Source of the DNA: UBA11740 sp049273695
GTDB taxonomy: Bacteria; Acidobacteriota; Blastocatellia; Pyrinomonadales; Pyrinomonadaceae
Reading direction: 5' to 3'
Length of the DNA stretch: 64,000 nucleotides
NCBI GenBank assembly: GCA_049273695.1
Contig: JBASRE010000030.1
Span: forward strand, 1-64,000
Position numbers and translations under genes: made by a program. How positions within the stretch are numbered: the stretch's first letter is position 1; every line of letters starts with the position of its first letter. Below the pieces are notes generated by a model. It was not told the origin of the DNA and made no database searches. It worked only from the letters and a program-made list of their open reading frames with translations. This document shows, piece by piece, positions 23,143 to 30,784 of the stretch.

Positions 23143-24033
23143 ATGAAGATACGTTGCATCGCGATTCTAACCATCGTGTGCGCTTTCTGTCTGGTTACGG
23201 CGGGACAGAACCGTAAACGCCGGGACCGTCCATCCCCTACGCCTGAGCCAACGGTCGACGACTACAACGTGAAATGGCAGAAGGGTCCTTCCGTTGGAAC
23301 GCTCGGCGAGGTAGCTGAAGTCAAAGTCCCTGCCGATTACGTTTTCGCCGGCGCTAACGACACGCGCACGATCATGGAGGCGAATCAGAATCCGGTCTCC
23401 GGCAAGGAAGTGGGATTTGTTTCTCCGCCTGAGCGAGAGTGGTTTGCGGTTTTTGAATTCGATGACGTGGGTTACGTCCGAGATGATGAAAAGGGCGAGT
23501 TGGATGCGCCGGCTCTTCTGCAATCAATCAGGGCCGCTACTGAGACGGCGAACCAGGAACGGCAGCGTCGAGGCTGGTCAATAATGACGATCACCGGTTG
23601 GGAGCAACCGCCTCGCTACAATGAATCAACCCATAATCTTGAATGGGCCATCAGAGGCGAAAGCGACGGCGCTACCGTCATCAACCACAACACCAGGCTG
23701 CTGGGCCGCCGGGGCGTGATCGAAGTAACTCTGGTAACGCGTCCGGAGAACTTTGCCGAAAGCCTGGCACAATTCAAGTCGATGCTTACCGGATTCGGTT
23801 TCACCCAGGGGCAAACTTACGGAGAGTTCCGTCAGGGTGACAGGATTGCGGAGTACGGACTGAAAGGACTGATCGTTGGCGGTGGCACTGCGGTCCTGGT
23901 CAAGAGCGGTATTCTGAAATGGTTATGGAAACTAATTCTCGTGGCTGTCATTGCCGGCGCCGCCTTCTTCAAAAAAATCATTGCGTTTGTTAAGAATCTG
24001 TTTTCGCCGCAGAAATCCGGAATGGAATCTTAG
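23143..24033 (+). CDS. DUF2167 domain membrane protein
   Basis: This 296-residue protein has a signal peptide (IAILTIVCAFCLVTAGQ), a charged linker with RKRRDRPSPTPEP, and then the DUF2167 body: GTLGEVAEVKVPADYVFAGA, FEFDDVGYVRDDEK, GWEQPPRYNESTHNLEWAIR, and a RGVIEVTLVTRPENF strand. The C-terminus carries hydrophobic helices (LIVGGGTAVLVKSG, LILVAVIAGAAFF). Members are membrane-anchored proteins of unknown function found widely in proteobacteria and acidobacteria, sometimes tied to envelope stress; that role is not established. It is followed after 3 bp by the next gene, clearly in one operon. A good GGAG ribosome site precedes the start. Confidence 0.88.
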   Translation: MKIRCIAILTIVCAFCLVTAGQNRKRRDRPSPTPEPTVDDYNVKWQKGPSVGTLGEVAEVKVPADYVFAGANDTRTIMEANQNPVSGKEVGFVSPPEREWFAVFEFDDVGYVRDDEKGELDAPALLQSIRAATETANQERQRRGWSIMTITGWEQPPRYNESTHNLEWAIRGESDGATVINHNTRLLGRRGVIEVTLVTRPENFAESLAQFKSMLTGFGFTQGQTYGEFRQGDRIAEYGLKGLIVGGGTAVLVKSGILKWLWKLILVAVIAGAAFFKKIIAFVKNLFSPQKSGMES

Positions 24034-24036
24034 CGC

Positions 24037-25236
24037 ATGGGCGATGGCGAAATACTCCTCCTCGTCCTCGCGCTGCTCTATGTCTCGGATTGTGTGATTT
24101 GGCTCAGGAACCGGTCAGTCGCGTTTGTTTCGCCCTGGGGCGGCCGATGGCACGTCTCACATGCCGATTCATTTTTCGGAAATGACTACGGCAGCCTGCT
24201 TTTTCTGAATCCCTTACCTCCGCTTGGTCGCGTATTTCTGTCTCACTTATCGCCCGTTTCCATTTCGCCCGCCGGCGTGTGTGCCTTTAACCCGCAAGCA
24301 TTGTTTCGTTTGGGAGCAGGCAGGCAATCAGGCCTCACGATACGCTTTGATGAGATCGCCGCAGCCGGCATCGACGGTGCGAATCTGCTGATTAACAACC
24401 GGAAATTCACGAAGTGCGCGACCAGCCAACAGGCATCGCGAATTTCTAAGTTAATCAATCAGGTGATTGACGCCAACGTCGTCGAACGTGAGCTCTTAAT
24501 CTCAAGATCCATCGCGCAACAATTTGCCGCGGATGAAGCCAACGCGTTGCTGCGCAAAACTCAGGGCGTGGTTAGGCCGATCCATTTCGTCTGCCAGACG
24601 TTTTTTGTATTCCTTTTCGTGGCCACTCCGGCACTGTTGATTACCTTCGGATTGCTGCGACTAATAATTCCGGTTGCGATAGTTCTGGTGCTGTTCGCGA
24701 TTGCGATCGCGATCATGTTTTTTCGCGCCCACAGATCTCTCTACGGCGACGACTCTCAAGGACGAATTGAGAATCTAATCAAGATGGTTTTGTGTCCGCC
24801 GGTATCGATTAGAGCAACTGACCTGCTGACGAGAAATGTACTCTCGGAGTTTAGCCCGGTCGTGCTCGCTGGTTTGCTCTTAGGTTCCAGGGCTTCGGGG
24901 TTCGTGCAGGCATACGTACGGGACTTACAACATCCGCTGACATATGAAACAAGAGACAAAATCTCCGCCGAGATTATTTCGTGGGCAATGGCCAGTCACT
25001 TGAAGGTCTGTATTGATTACCTAAGCCGCGGTGATCTCACACCAACCGTCCTGTTTGCTCCGCCACAACCAGAGGGCGACTCAGTCTCGTATTGCCCACG
25101 ATGCAGATTTCAATTTGTCGTCTCTTCAGGGCCATGTCCTGATTGTCCCGGCGTGAACCTTCTCGTTTTTCCAAGTTCGACAGAAACCAAGGTCGGAGGT
25201 GCGGCGTGGCCATTGAGGCAAGTTTCACCACAGTAG
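24037..25236 (+). CDS. Membrane protein with C-terminal zinc ribbon, unknown function
   Basis: I do not recognise this 399-residue protein. It begins with a membrane helix (ILLLVLALLYVSDCVIWL) and has a central pair of helices (FFVFLFVATPALLITFGLLR and IPVAIVLVLFAIAIAIMFF). The cytosolic C-terminus carries CPRCRFQFVVSSGPCPDCPG, a four-cysteine zinc ribbon. The N-terminal region contains GGRWHVSHADSFFGNDYGSL. It starts 3 bp after the DUF2167 gene and its end overlaps a small membrane ORF, so the three probably work together in the membrane. Nothing enzymatic can be read from it. Confidence 0.72.
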   Translation: MGDGEILLLVLALLYVSDCVIWLRNRSVAFVSPWGGRWHVSHADSFFGNDYGSLLFLNPLPPLGRVFLSHLSPVSISPAGVCAFNPQALFRLGAGRQSGLTIRFDEIAAAGIDGANLLINNRKFTKCATSQQASRISKLINQVIDANVVERELLISRSIAQQFAADEANALLRKTQGVVRPIHFVCQTFFVFLFVATPALLITFGLLRLIIPVAIVLVLFAIAIAIMFFRAHRSLYGDDSQGRIENLIKMVLCPPVSIRATDLLTRNVLSEFSPVVLAGLLLGSRASGFVQAYVRDLQHPLTYETRDKISAEIISWAMASHLKVCIDYLSRGDLTPTVLFAPPQPEGDSVSYCPRCRFQFVVSSGPCPDCPGVNLLVFPSSTETKVGGAAWPLRQVSPQ

Positions 25237-25400
25237 CCATTATGATTGTCGCCTTCATCGCGGGTTTCTCAATCGTCAGCTTTATTATCCGGAAGTTGAG
25301 AGAGGGGCCGTTCAACCCCGATCTGATCGGACCCCATCCGAAGGATCCCGACCCAACCAGCGAAGCCCGCGATCAATCGAAAGACCAAAGCAAACCTTAA
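25206..25400 (+). CDS. Small single-helix membrane protein (probable)
   Basis: This 64-residue ORF starts at GTG inside the end of the preceding gene (31 bp overlap). It contains one hydrophobic helix (TVAIMIVAFIAGFSIVSFII) followed by a basic and then a Pro/Asp-rich tail (GPHPKDPDPTSEARDQSK). Composition and position at the end of a membrane-protein operon make it plausible, but no homologue is known to me and the start is uncertain. Confidence 0.45.
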   Translation: MAIEASFTTVAIMIVAFIAGFSIVSFIIRKLREGPFNPDLIGPHPKDPDPTSEARDQSKDQSKP

Positions 25401-25487
25401 GGCCGCCCCACTTGTGTGGGATCGTCGAGAAAGAGAATCTCAGCTTTTCGAACGAGTGGCCCGCGAAGGTTGGCGATCCAAATCGAT

Positions 25488-27077
25488 TTACCGTTCGTTG
25501 GCAAATTCTTTTGCTAGTTCGCGCTTAAGCAGCTTGCCGGTAGGTCCTTTGGGAATATCTGTCACGAATCGGACTGTCTTCGGGCACTTGTAGTCCGCGA
25601 GTTTGGATTTGCAGTAATTGATTACTTGCTCTTCGGTAACTTCCGTTCCGTTCTTGAGCACGACAAAAGCCGCAACCTCTTCACCGTAGAGCGGGTCGGG
25701 CACGCCAATCGTGGCAGCGGCCGCGACTGCGGGATGTTCGTAGAGCACTTCGTCAATCTCGCGCGGATAGATGTTCTCGCCGCCGCGAATGATCATGTCT
25801 GACTTGCGATCAACGATAAAGAAGAATCCTTCCTTGTCCCGATAGCCGATATCTCCGGTGTGAAACCAGCCGCCACGAAAGGCGCGTTCGTTGGCTTCCG
25901 GGTTCTTGAAGTACCCCTTCAGAATGTTTTCACCGCGCAGCGCGATTTCGCCAAGTTCGCCATCGGGAACTTCGTTGTCGTCATCGTCAACGACTTTCAT
26001 GTCATTTCCGATTGTCATCCCACACGAGCCGGCGCGACGGCGCTCATCCGGTGGATTGAACGTCGATCGGCAGGTCGATTCAGACAGGCCATAGCCTTCG
26101 ATCACGGGACAGTTGAACGTCTCTTCGAATTTCTTCATCACTTCGGCGGGCACCGGCGCCGAGCCGCACATCGCAAACCGAAGTTGATCCGTTTTCAATC
26201 CCGCAGGCACGCCCTCAGGATAGGTGTTCAGTAACATGGACAGCATCGTCGCGACTGAACCGAACGAAGTGATCTGGTAATCCGAAATGACATTCCAGAA
26301 TTTCGACGCAGAGAATTTCGGACTGATTACACTCGAGCCGCCGGCGTACAGCGCCGACATGGTCGTCACCGATACGGCATTCATGTGAAAGAGCGGCATG
26401 ATCGTCAGCAGTCGATCGCTTTCGGTGAAACTTAACCATTCGCCGATTTGCCGCGCGTTTGCGATCAGGTTGCCGTGAGTTAATAAACAGCCTTTTGGTT
26501 TTCCGGTGGTGCCCGAGGTGTAAATGATTATGGCGTCGTCGCTGGATACGCACGCCTCCGGCGTCGTCGGTACGCACGCCTCCGGCGTGCTGGCAGGCCA
26601 GCGGCCTGCGTACCCACGCGTCACCTCTTCCTCATCATCAAACACGATCACCGATTTCAAATGCGGAAGCCCGCCTTTGATGTTCTCAATTCGCTCGCGA
26701 AACTCTGCAGCCACGAGCACCGCTTTTGCCTCAGAGTTGTGCATCACAAACTGCGTCTCTTCATCTTTCAAAAGCGAGTTTACCGGCCCGGCGAGTGCGC
26801 CGAGTCTCCAACATGCAAAGTACGCGATGATGTATTCGGCGCTGTTCGGCATCAAGAGACTGACCACGTCACCCTTCTTGATGCCGTGCGATTGCAGCAT
26901 CGCGGCGACACGCTCAACCGCCTCAGCGAATCGCGCGTAACTAAACTGGCGGCCGTCGGCCTCCGAAAACAGAAACACTTTTTCCGGCGCGTTTCTCACG
27001 CGATCGGCGAGCAGAGCGTCAATGTTCTCCGGCTCATTTATGGGCCTTTGCCCGATGCTTGGCCTGCTGTCATTCAT
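25488..27077 (-). CDS. AMP-dependent acyl-CoA synthetase/ligase
   Basis: This 529-residue protein is an ANL-superfamily adenylate-forming enzyme. Motifs seen are the phosphate loop IIIYTSGTTGKPKG, the aromatic-binding region MPLFHMNAVS, the adenine site VIEGYGLSEST, the hinge GGWFHTGDIGYRDKEGFFFI with DRKSDMIIRGGENIYP, and the catalytic-lysine end KGPTGKLLKRELAKEF. It activates a carboxylate with ATP and CoA, probably a medium or long-chain fatty acid, though malonate or other short acids cannot be excluded. Residues ~153-177 (GYAGRWPASTPEACV and a second TTPEACV) are encoded by a palindromic repeat inserted in frame just before the phosphate loop. It is divergent from the aldehyde dehydrogenase gene. 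Confidence 0.92.
   Translation of the reverse strand: MNDSRPSIGQRPINEPENIDALLADRVRNAPEKVFLFSEADGRQFSYARFAEAVERVAAMLQSHGIKKGDVVSLLMPNSAEYIIAYFACWRLGALAGPVNSLLKDEETQFVMHNSEAKAVLVAAEFRERIENIKGGLPHLKSVIVFDDEEEVTRGYAGRWPASTPEACVPTTPEACVSSDDAIIIYTSGTTGKPKGCLLTHGNLIANARQIGEWLSFTESDRLLTIMPLFHMNAVSVTTMSALYAGGSSVISPKFSASKFWNVISDYQITSFGSVATMLSMLLNTYPEGVPAGLKTDQLRFAMCGSAPVPAEVMKKFEETFNCPVIEGYGLSESTCRSTFNPPDERRRAGSCGMTIGNDMKVVDDDDNEVPDGELGEIALRGENILKGYFKNPEANERAFRGGWFHTGDIGYRDKEGFFFIVDRKSDMIIRGGENIYPREIDEVLYEHPAVAAAATIGVPDPLYGEEVAAFVVLKNGTEVTEEQVINYCKSKLADYKCPKTVRFVTDIPKGPTGKLLKRELAKEFANER
26544..26614. repeat. REP-like GTACGCACGC repeat inside a coding gene
   Basis: Two copies of TACGCACGCCTCCGGCG are followed by the complementary arm GGCCAGCGGCCTGCGTACC. 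Related intergenic copies are at 29455-29501 and 44080-44141. This one lies wholly within the acyl-CoA synthetase gene, keeps the frame and is translated as a Pro/Ala/Cys-containing loop. Confidence 0.8.
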
Positions 27078-27127
27078 GCGGGTGCGATGATATATTAGCG
27101 CGCGCTTTCAGGCATAACTTACGGCCG

Positions 27128-27210
27128 TGAATGGTAAATAGTAAATCGTAAATAGAGACTGAGCGGCGCTCTTCTATTCACGATTTACGATTCACTATTC
27201 ACTATTTACG
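27128..27210. repeat. Inverted tandem-heptamer arms
   Basis: The left arm (27128-27157) is built of GTAAATA/GTAAATC heptamers. The right arm (27171-27210) reads, on the opposite strand, as GTGAATA/GTAAATC heptamers. The two arms can pair over about 28 bases and fill the promoter region of the aldehyde dehydrogenase gene. Confidence 0.75.
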
Positions 27211-27217
27211 AGCACTC

Positions 27218-28696
27218 ATGGAAACTTATCGCAACTTTATAAACGGAAAATGGGTCGAGTCGGCTTCATCGAAATCAGTTGACAATATCAATCCGGCAAA
27301 CACAGACGACGTCATCGGCACCATCAAACAGGCGACCCGCGAAGAAGCCCGCGCCGCTGTCGAAGCCGCCGCCGACGCCTTTAAATCATGGCGCAGCACG
27401 CCGGCTCCGGCGCGGGGAAAGATCGTCGCGAAAGCCGCGCGGTTGATGGAAGAAGCGAAGGAAGAACTGGCACAAATCCTGACTCGCGAAGAAGGTAAGA
27501 CAATTGGCGAGTCGCGCGGCGAGTTACAGCGCTCGATCAACGTCGCGGAATTCTGCGCCGGCGAGTCGCGCCGGATGAATGGCGAAACAATCTTTTCCGA
27601 ACTGCCGTCGAACTTCGTTTACACAGTTAAGCAGCCATTGGGCGTGGTCGCCTGCGTGACGCCGTGGAATTTTCCGGTGGCTATTCCCACCTGGAAAATT
27701 GCACCGGCACTCGTCGCCGGCAACTCGGTCGTGTTCAAGCCGGCAACCCTGACACCCGCCACCGCCGTTCGCATCGTGCAGATATTCCAAGAAGCAGGAA
27801 TTCCGCCGGGCGTCCTGAATCTGATACTCGGGTCAGGCTCGGAAGCCGGCGACGAGATCATCGGCCATCCGGCCGTAAAAGCCGTTTCGTTCACCGGCTC
27901 GAACGGGGTCGGAATTCGTATGTACGAACAGGTGTCGCGGCGCGGCGCGAAATGCCAGTGCGAGATGGGCGGCAAAAATCCAGTGGTGATTCTTGAAGAT
28001 GCCGATATGGATCTGGCCGTTGAGAACACGGCCCAGGGCGCGTTCGGCTCAACCGGTCAGCGTTGCACGGCAACCAGCCGCGCGGTCGTCGTCAATCAAG
28101 TAGCGGACGAGTTCGTCGAGCGCGTTACGAAACGTGCACAGTCGATGCGTATCGGTCACGGCAATGATCCGCAGACTGAGATGGGGCCGAGTGTTGATGA
28201 GAGTCAGTTCAAGACGGTGCTCGATTACATCAACATTGGACGTGAAGACGGCGCGACGATGACCTGCGGCGGCGAACCCGCGACCGGCAACGGCCTCGAC
28301 AAAGGTTACTTTGTTCAGCCGACGGTCTTCGATCACGTCACGCCGGACATGCGCATCGCTCGCGAAGAAATCTTCGGACCCGTGCTGAGCGTGCTGCGCG
28401 TTAAAGATTTCGAAGAAGCCATGCAGGTCGCAAACGACACTGAATTCGGCCTCTCGTCATCGATTTTCACAAACGATGCTGCGCGCATCTTTCGTTTTGT
28501 TGATGAGATTGAAACCGGTATGACGCATATCAACTCGCCGACCACCGGTGGCGAAGCTCACGTCCCATTTGGCGGCATCAAAGGCACCGGCATCGGCGAC
28601 CGCGAGCAGGGATCGACAGCTCTGGACTTCTATACCGAACTGAAAGTAGTTTACGTGGATTACACCGGGCGAAAACGCGAGGGTAATTTGTATTGA
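27218..28696 (+). CDS. NAD(P)-dependent aldehyde dehydrogenase
   Basis: This 492-residue protein is an ALDH superfamily member. Clear sites are the cofactor-binding VTPWNFPVAIPTWKIAPALV and the glycine loop FTGSNGVG, the general base in CEMGGKNPVV, the nucleophile Cys283 in GSTGQRCTATSR, and the C-terminal EEIFGPVLSV. Its overall look is that of the ketoglutarate-semialdehyde / 2,5-dioxovalerate and succinate-semialdehyde group, acting on small semialdehydes without CoA. In this neighbourhood it could oxidise malonate semialdehyde from beta-alanine; that is an inference. The stop codon overlaps the start of the HicB-like gene (ATGA). Confidence 0.9.
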   Translation: METYRNFINGKWVESASSKSVDNINPANTDDVIGTIKQATREEARAAVEAAADAFKSWRSTPAPARGKIVAKAARLMEEAKEELAQILTREEGKTIGESRGELQRSINVAEFCAGESRRMNGETIFSELPSNFVYTVKQPLGVVACVTPWNFPVAIPTWKIAPALVAGNSVVFKPATLTPATAVRIVQIFQEAGIPPGVLNLILGSGSEAGDEIIGHPAVKAVSFTGSNGVGIRMYEQVSRRGAKCQCEMGGKNPVVILEDADMDLAVENTAQGAFGSTGQRCTATSRAVVVNQVADEFVERVTKRAQSMRIGHGNDPQTEMGPSVDESQFKTVLDYINIGREDGATMTCGGEPATGNGLDKGYFVQPTVFDHVTPDMRIAREEIFGPVLSVLRVKDFEEAMQVANDTEFGLSSSIFTNDAARIFRFVDEIETGMTHINSPTTGGEAHVPFGGIKGTGIGDREQGSTALDFYTELKVVYVDYTGRKREGNLY

Positions 28697-28890
28697 TGCG
28701 AACACTGAAATACACGTTCTGGCAAGACGGCGAGTTTTTTCTCGGTTACCTGAACGACTATCCGGATTATCGAACGCAGGCGCATTCAAAAGATGAACTT
28801 CTTGAAAACCTGAAAGACTTGCTCGCTGACATAGAGTCCGGGGAGGTGCCGTTCATTCGAAAGGTTGAAGAACTGGCGATAGCGTCATGA
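28696..28890 (+). CDS. HicB-like antitoxin
   Basis: This 64-residue protein starts at the ATG that overlaps the preceding stop. The pattern KYTFWQDGEFFLGYLNDYPD-YRTQAHSKDELLENLKDLLADI is that of short HicB/RNase-H-like antitoxins (beta strands, then a helix with DELLENL). HicB neutralises HicA, an mRNA interferase. The following hicA copy is frameshifted, so this antitoxin may be an orphan. It overlaps hicA by an ATGA junction, so the two are coupled translationally. No separate DNA-binding domain is present in this short form. Confidence 0.82.
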   Translation: MRTLKYTFWQDGEFFLGYLNDYPDYRTQAHSKDELLENLKDLLADIESGEVPFIRKVEELAIAS

Positions 28891-29067
28891 AAAGACGCGA
28901 TTTGGTGCGTACGCTCGAGGAGATGGGTTGTGTCCTAACGAGACACGGTGGAAAACATGACTGGTACACGAACCGAAGACAAAGCAGTCCCAACCTGTTC
29001 CGCGGCACAACGAAATCAACGAGCAGCTGGCTAAATCTATTATTAAGAAACTGAAGAGTCAGTCATA
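28887..29067 (+). pseudogene. Frameshifted HicA-like toxin
   Basis: The 5' part reads MKRRDLVRTLEEMGCVLTRH, then GGKHDWYTN, which matches the HicA dsRNA-binding-like toxin including the catalytic His region. After AACCG (28971-28975) the canonical continuation, TKQSQPVPRHNEINEQLAKS and IIKKLKSQS ending at TAG 29067, is in the next frame. A single missing C (N-P-K-T expected) explains it. Without the base the frame stops after ~57 codons with an unrelated tail. It is either a decayed toxin or a sequencing deletion. Confidence 0.82.
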
Positions 29068-29078
29068 GGCCTAAATCA

Positions 29079-29450
29079 ATGGAATCTACCCAACTCTTCA
29101 ATTTGCTCCAAAGTTACCTCGAGCAATTGCCGTCGTTTCTGGCGTTGATAGCGGGTATCGTTTTCGCGATTACGCGTTGGAAACACCACCCGAGAGTCGC
29201 GATGGTCGTTGTCATTGCGCTGGTGTACTTGATCGCGCACTTCGTTGTCTTCACGATTGTGTACAACGTAGTTCCCCGCTGGGTTATTAGCTCCTCGGGA
29301 AGCTACCAGAACTTTCGCACAGTTCTCGATCGCGTCTATCTGATGCTTGGCCTGATTTCGAATGGCGCTGCCGCCATTGGGTTTGGCCTGTTGCTGGCCG
29401 CTATTTTCATGCGCCGCGGGCCGGAACCTGTCGCCGAAACTAATCCGTGA
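29079..29450 (+). CDS. Small membrane protein, paralogue A
   Basis: This 123-residue protein has three hydrophobic helices (FLALIAGIVFAITRW, VAMVVVIALVYLIAHFVVFT, LMLGLISNGAAAIGFGLLLA). Its layout and motif L-ALIAGIVFA-TRWK-HPR closely resemble the membrane part of the next gene (LLLALGGIVFALMRWKLHPR), so the two are tandem paralogues. No known family or function comes to mind. It begins 11 bp after the HicA remnant, without an obvious promoter between them. Confidence 0.7.
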   Translation: MESTQLFNLLQSYLEQLPSFLALIAGIVFAITRWKHHPRVAMVVVIALVYLIAHFVVFTIVYNVVPRWVISSSGSYQNFRTVLDRVYLMLGLISNGAAAIGFGLLLAAIFMRRGPEPVAETNP

Positions 29451-29454
29451 TTCC

Positions 29455-29501
29455 AGGTACGCAGGCCTCTGGCCTGCTGGCACGCCAGAGGCGTGCGTAC
29501 C
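29455..29501. repeat. REP-like GTACGC palindrome
   Basis: GGTACGCAGGCCTCTGGCC and GGCACGCCAGAGGCGTGCGTACC form the imperfect palindrome of the family also seen at 26544-26614 and 44080-44141. It lies between the two paralogous membrane protein genes, and its last bases include a possible GTG start of the second one. Confidence 0.75.
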
Positions 29502-29525
29502 AACAACGAGACGAACCATACCGAA

Positions 29526-30200
29526 GTGAGCCAATGTCCCACATGCAGTCGAGTCTACGATGACGTTGGGCTGAAGTTTTGTCTCGACGACGGGACGGAA
29601 CTTGTCTCAAAGGCGGCAGAATCCGAGGCGCCAACGACCGCAGTCATGTCTGGATCCGAAAACGACCTGCCTGAAACGATCGAGGCCTCAACCCCCGTAA
29701 TTCCTTCAGCTGAACGCGAGATTCCGTCGACGCTCCCGGCGCCCAGCACACCTAACCGCGGGCTCGTTCCCCTGCTTATCACTATCGTCGTTTTGCTGTT
29801 GATGGGCGCAGTTATTCTCGTCGCCTACATGGTCTTACCGGCGGGCGAAAACATCTTCTCGTACTTTTTCACGAGGATAGCGCGCCGATTGCCGATGCTC
29901 CTGTTGGCACTCGGGGGAATTGTCTTCGCCTTGATGCGGTGGAAATTACATCCGCGCGCATCGTTGATGACCGTGGTCGCGTTGGGTATCTATCTTGTGG
30001 ACATGGTGGTCTACACCTTGATCCTGTATTGGCTGCCGAGCATCGTTGAGCCGATGCAGATGTCGACATCAGGATCACGTTTCTTCTATTCAGTCGTTTA
30101 CTTCATTGAAGACATTGTCATGGCCGTGACAATCATTTTGCTTGTCGCCGCGGCATTCGCCAGCCGCAAGTCAAGACCAAGTTCGAAGGACATCAGTTGA
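29526..30200 (+). CDS. Zinc-ribbon membrane protein, paralogue B
   Basis: The protein has 224 residues from the GTG before SQCPTC; a GTG at 29493 would begin inside the palindromic repeat and add 11 residues. The N-terminus has CPTCSRVYDDVGLKFCLDDG, the zinc-ribbon variant very common at the start of acidobacterial regulators. A Ser/Thr/Pro-rich linker follows, then a helix (LLITIVVLLLMGAVILVAYM), then three helices homologous to the preceding gene. The C-terminus is basic. The function is unknown, perhaps a membrane sensor. Its stop overlaps the region where the next secreted-protein gene begins. Confidence 0.7.
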   Translation: MSQCPTCSRVYDDVGLKFCLDDGTELVSKAAESEAPTTAVMSGSENDLPETIEASTPVIPSAEREIPSTLPAPSTPNRGLVPLLITIVVLLLMGAVILVAYMVLPAGENIFSYFFTRIARRLPMLLLALGGIVFALMRWKLHPRASLMTVVALGIYLVDMVVYTLILYWLPSIVEPMQMSTSGSRFFYSVVYFIEDIVMAVTIILLVAAAFASRKSRPSSKDIS

Positions 30201-30229
30201 TAGGAGACAAGGTAGTTAGGGCAACAAAC

Positions 30230-30772
30230 ATGAAAATCATGAATCTGGGACGAGTTGTTTTTTGCATTCTAGTCTGCGCAGTCTTCGCCTATGCGCAATC
30301 GAATCGAAGCGTCTACACAAACCTGGGCGTGAAAAGCTGCCGCACGATCAAAGCTGACTCATCCGAAGCCGACTCGTACGTTGGCATTTGCGGCGGCGTC
30401 GGTGGTTACAAGCTTCAAGTTGAAGAGGGTGACCTCCGCCAGAACATTCAAGTCATTACACCGGCCGGCCAAAAACATTCGCTCGACCTTTGGACAGTCG
30501 TCGGATCTAATTTTTCGAGTCTCGGTGAAAAGGCTGAGTGGCGCGTCAGGACCCAGCGAGGCAAGGTAGTGCCGGTTGCGCTAATCGTTCGATACAACCT
30601 AAGCAGTCCCGAAGACTCCACAAAGATCACGTCCTATCTGGCGGTCGCCAAGATTTCGGCTTCCAAAATTTGCGTGACGGACAAAATCGCACCCGGCGCG
30701 GACGCGAACGTGGCCGCGCGTACCGCCGCTGATAATTCTGCTGATAAGCCCTGTCTCGAAAGCAGTAACTAG
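30230..30772 (+). CDS. Secreted protein of unknown function
   Basis: This protein has 180 residues from MKIMNLGRVV; 11 extra residues are possible with the upstream start at 30197, but they spoil the signal peptide. The signal sequence is VVFCILVCAVFAYAQS. The mature part has SCRTIKADSSEADSYVGICG, a Cys pair, a strand-rich body (YKLQVEEGDLRQNIQVITPA, SLDLWTVVGSNFSSLGEKAE), and a C-terminal Cys pair (KICV, KPCLE). It looks like a small beta-sandwich stabilised by disulphides. Similar proteins occur in soil acidobacteria and rhizobia, but no role is known to me. Confidence 0.65.
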   Translation: MKIMNLGRVVFCILVCAVFAYAQSNRSVYTNLGVKSCRTIKADSSEADSYVGICGGVGGYKLQVEEGDLRQNIQVITPAGQKHSLDLWTVVGSNFSSLGEKAEWRVRTQRGKVVPVALIVRYNLSSPEDSTKITSYLAVAKISASKICVTDKIAPGADANVAARTAADNSADKPCLESSN

Positions 30773-30784
30773 CCGGGGAATAAT

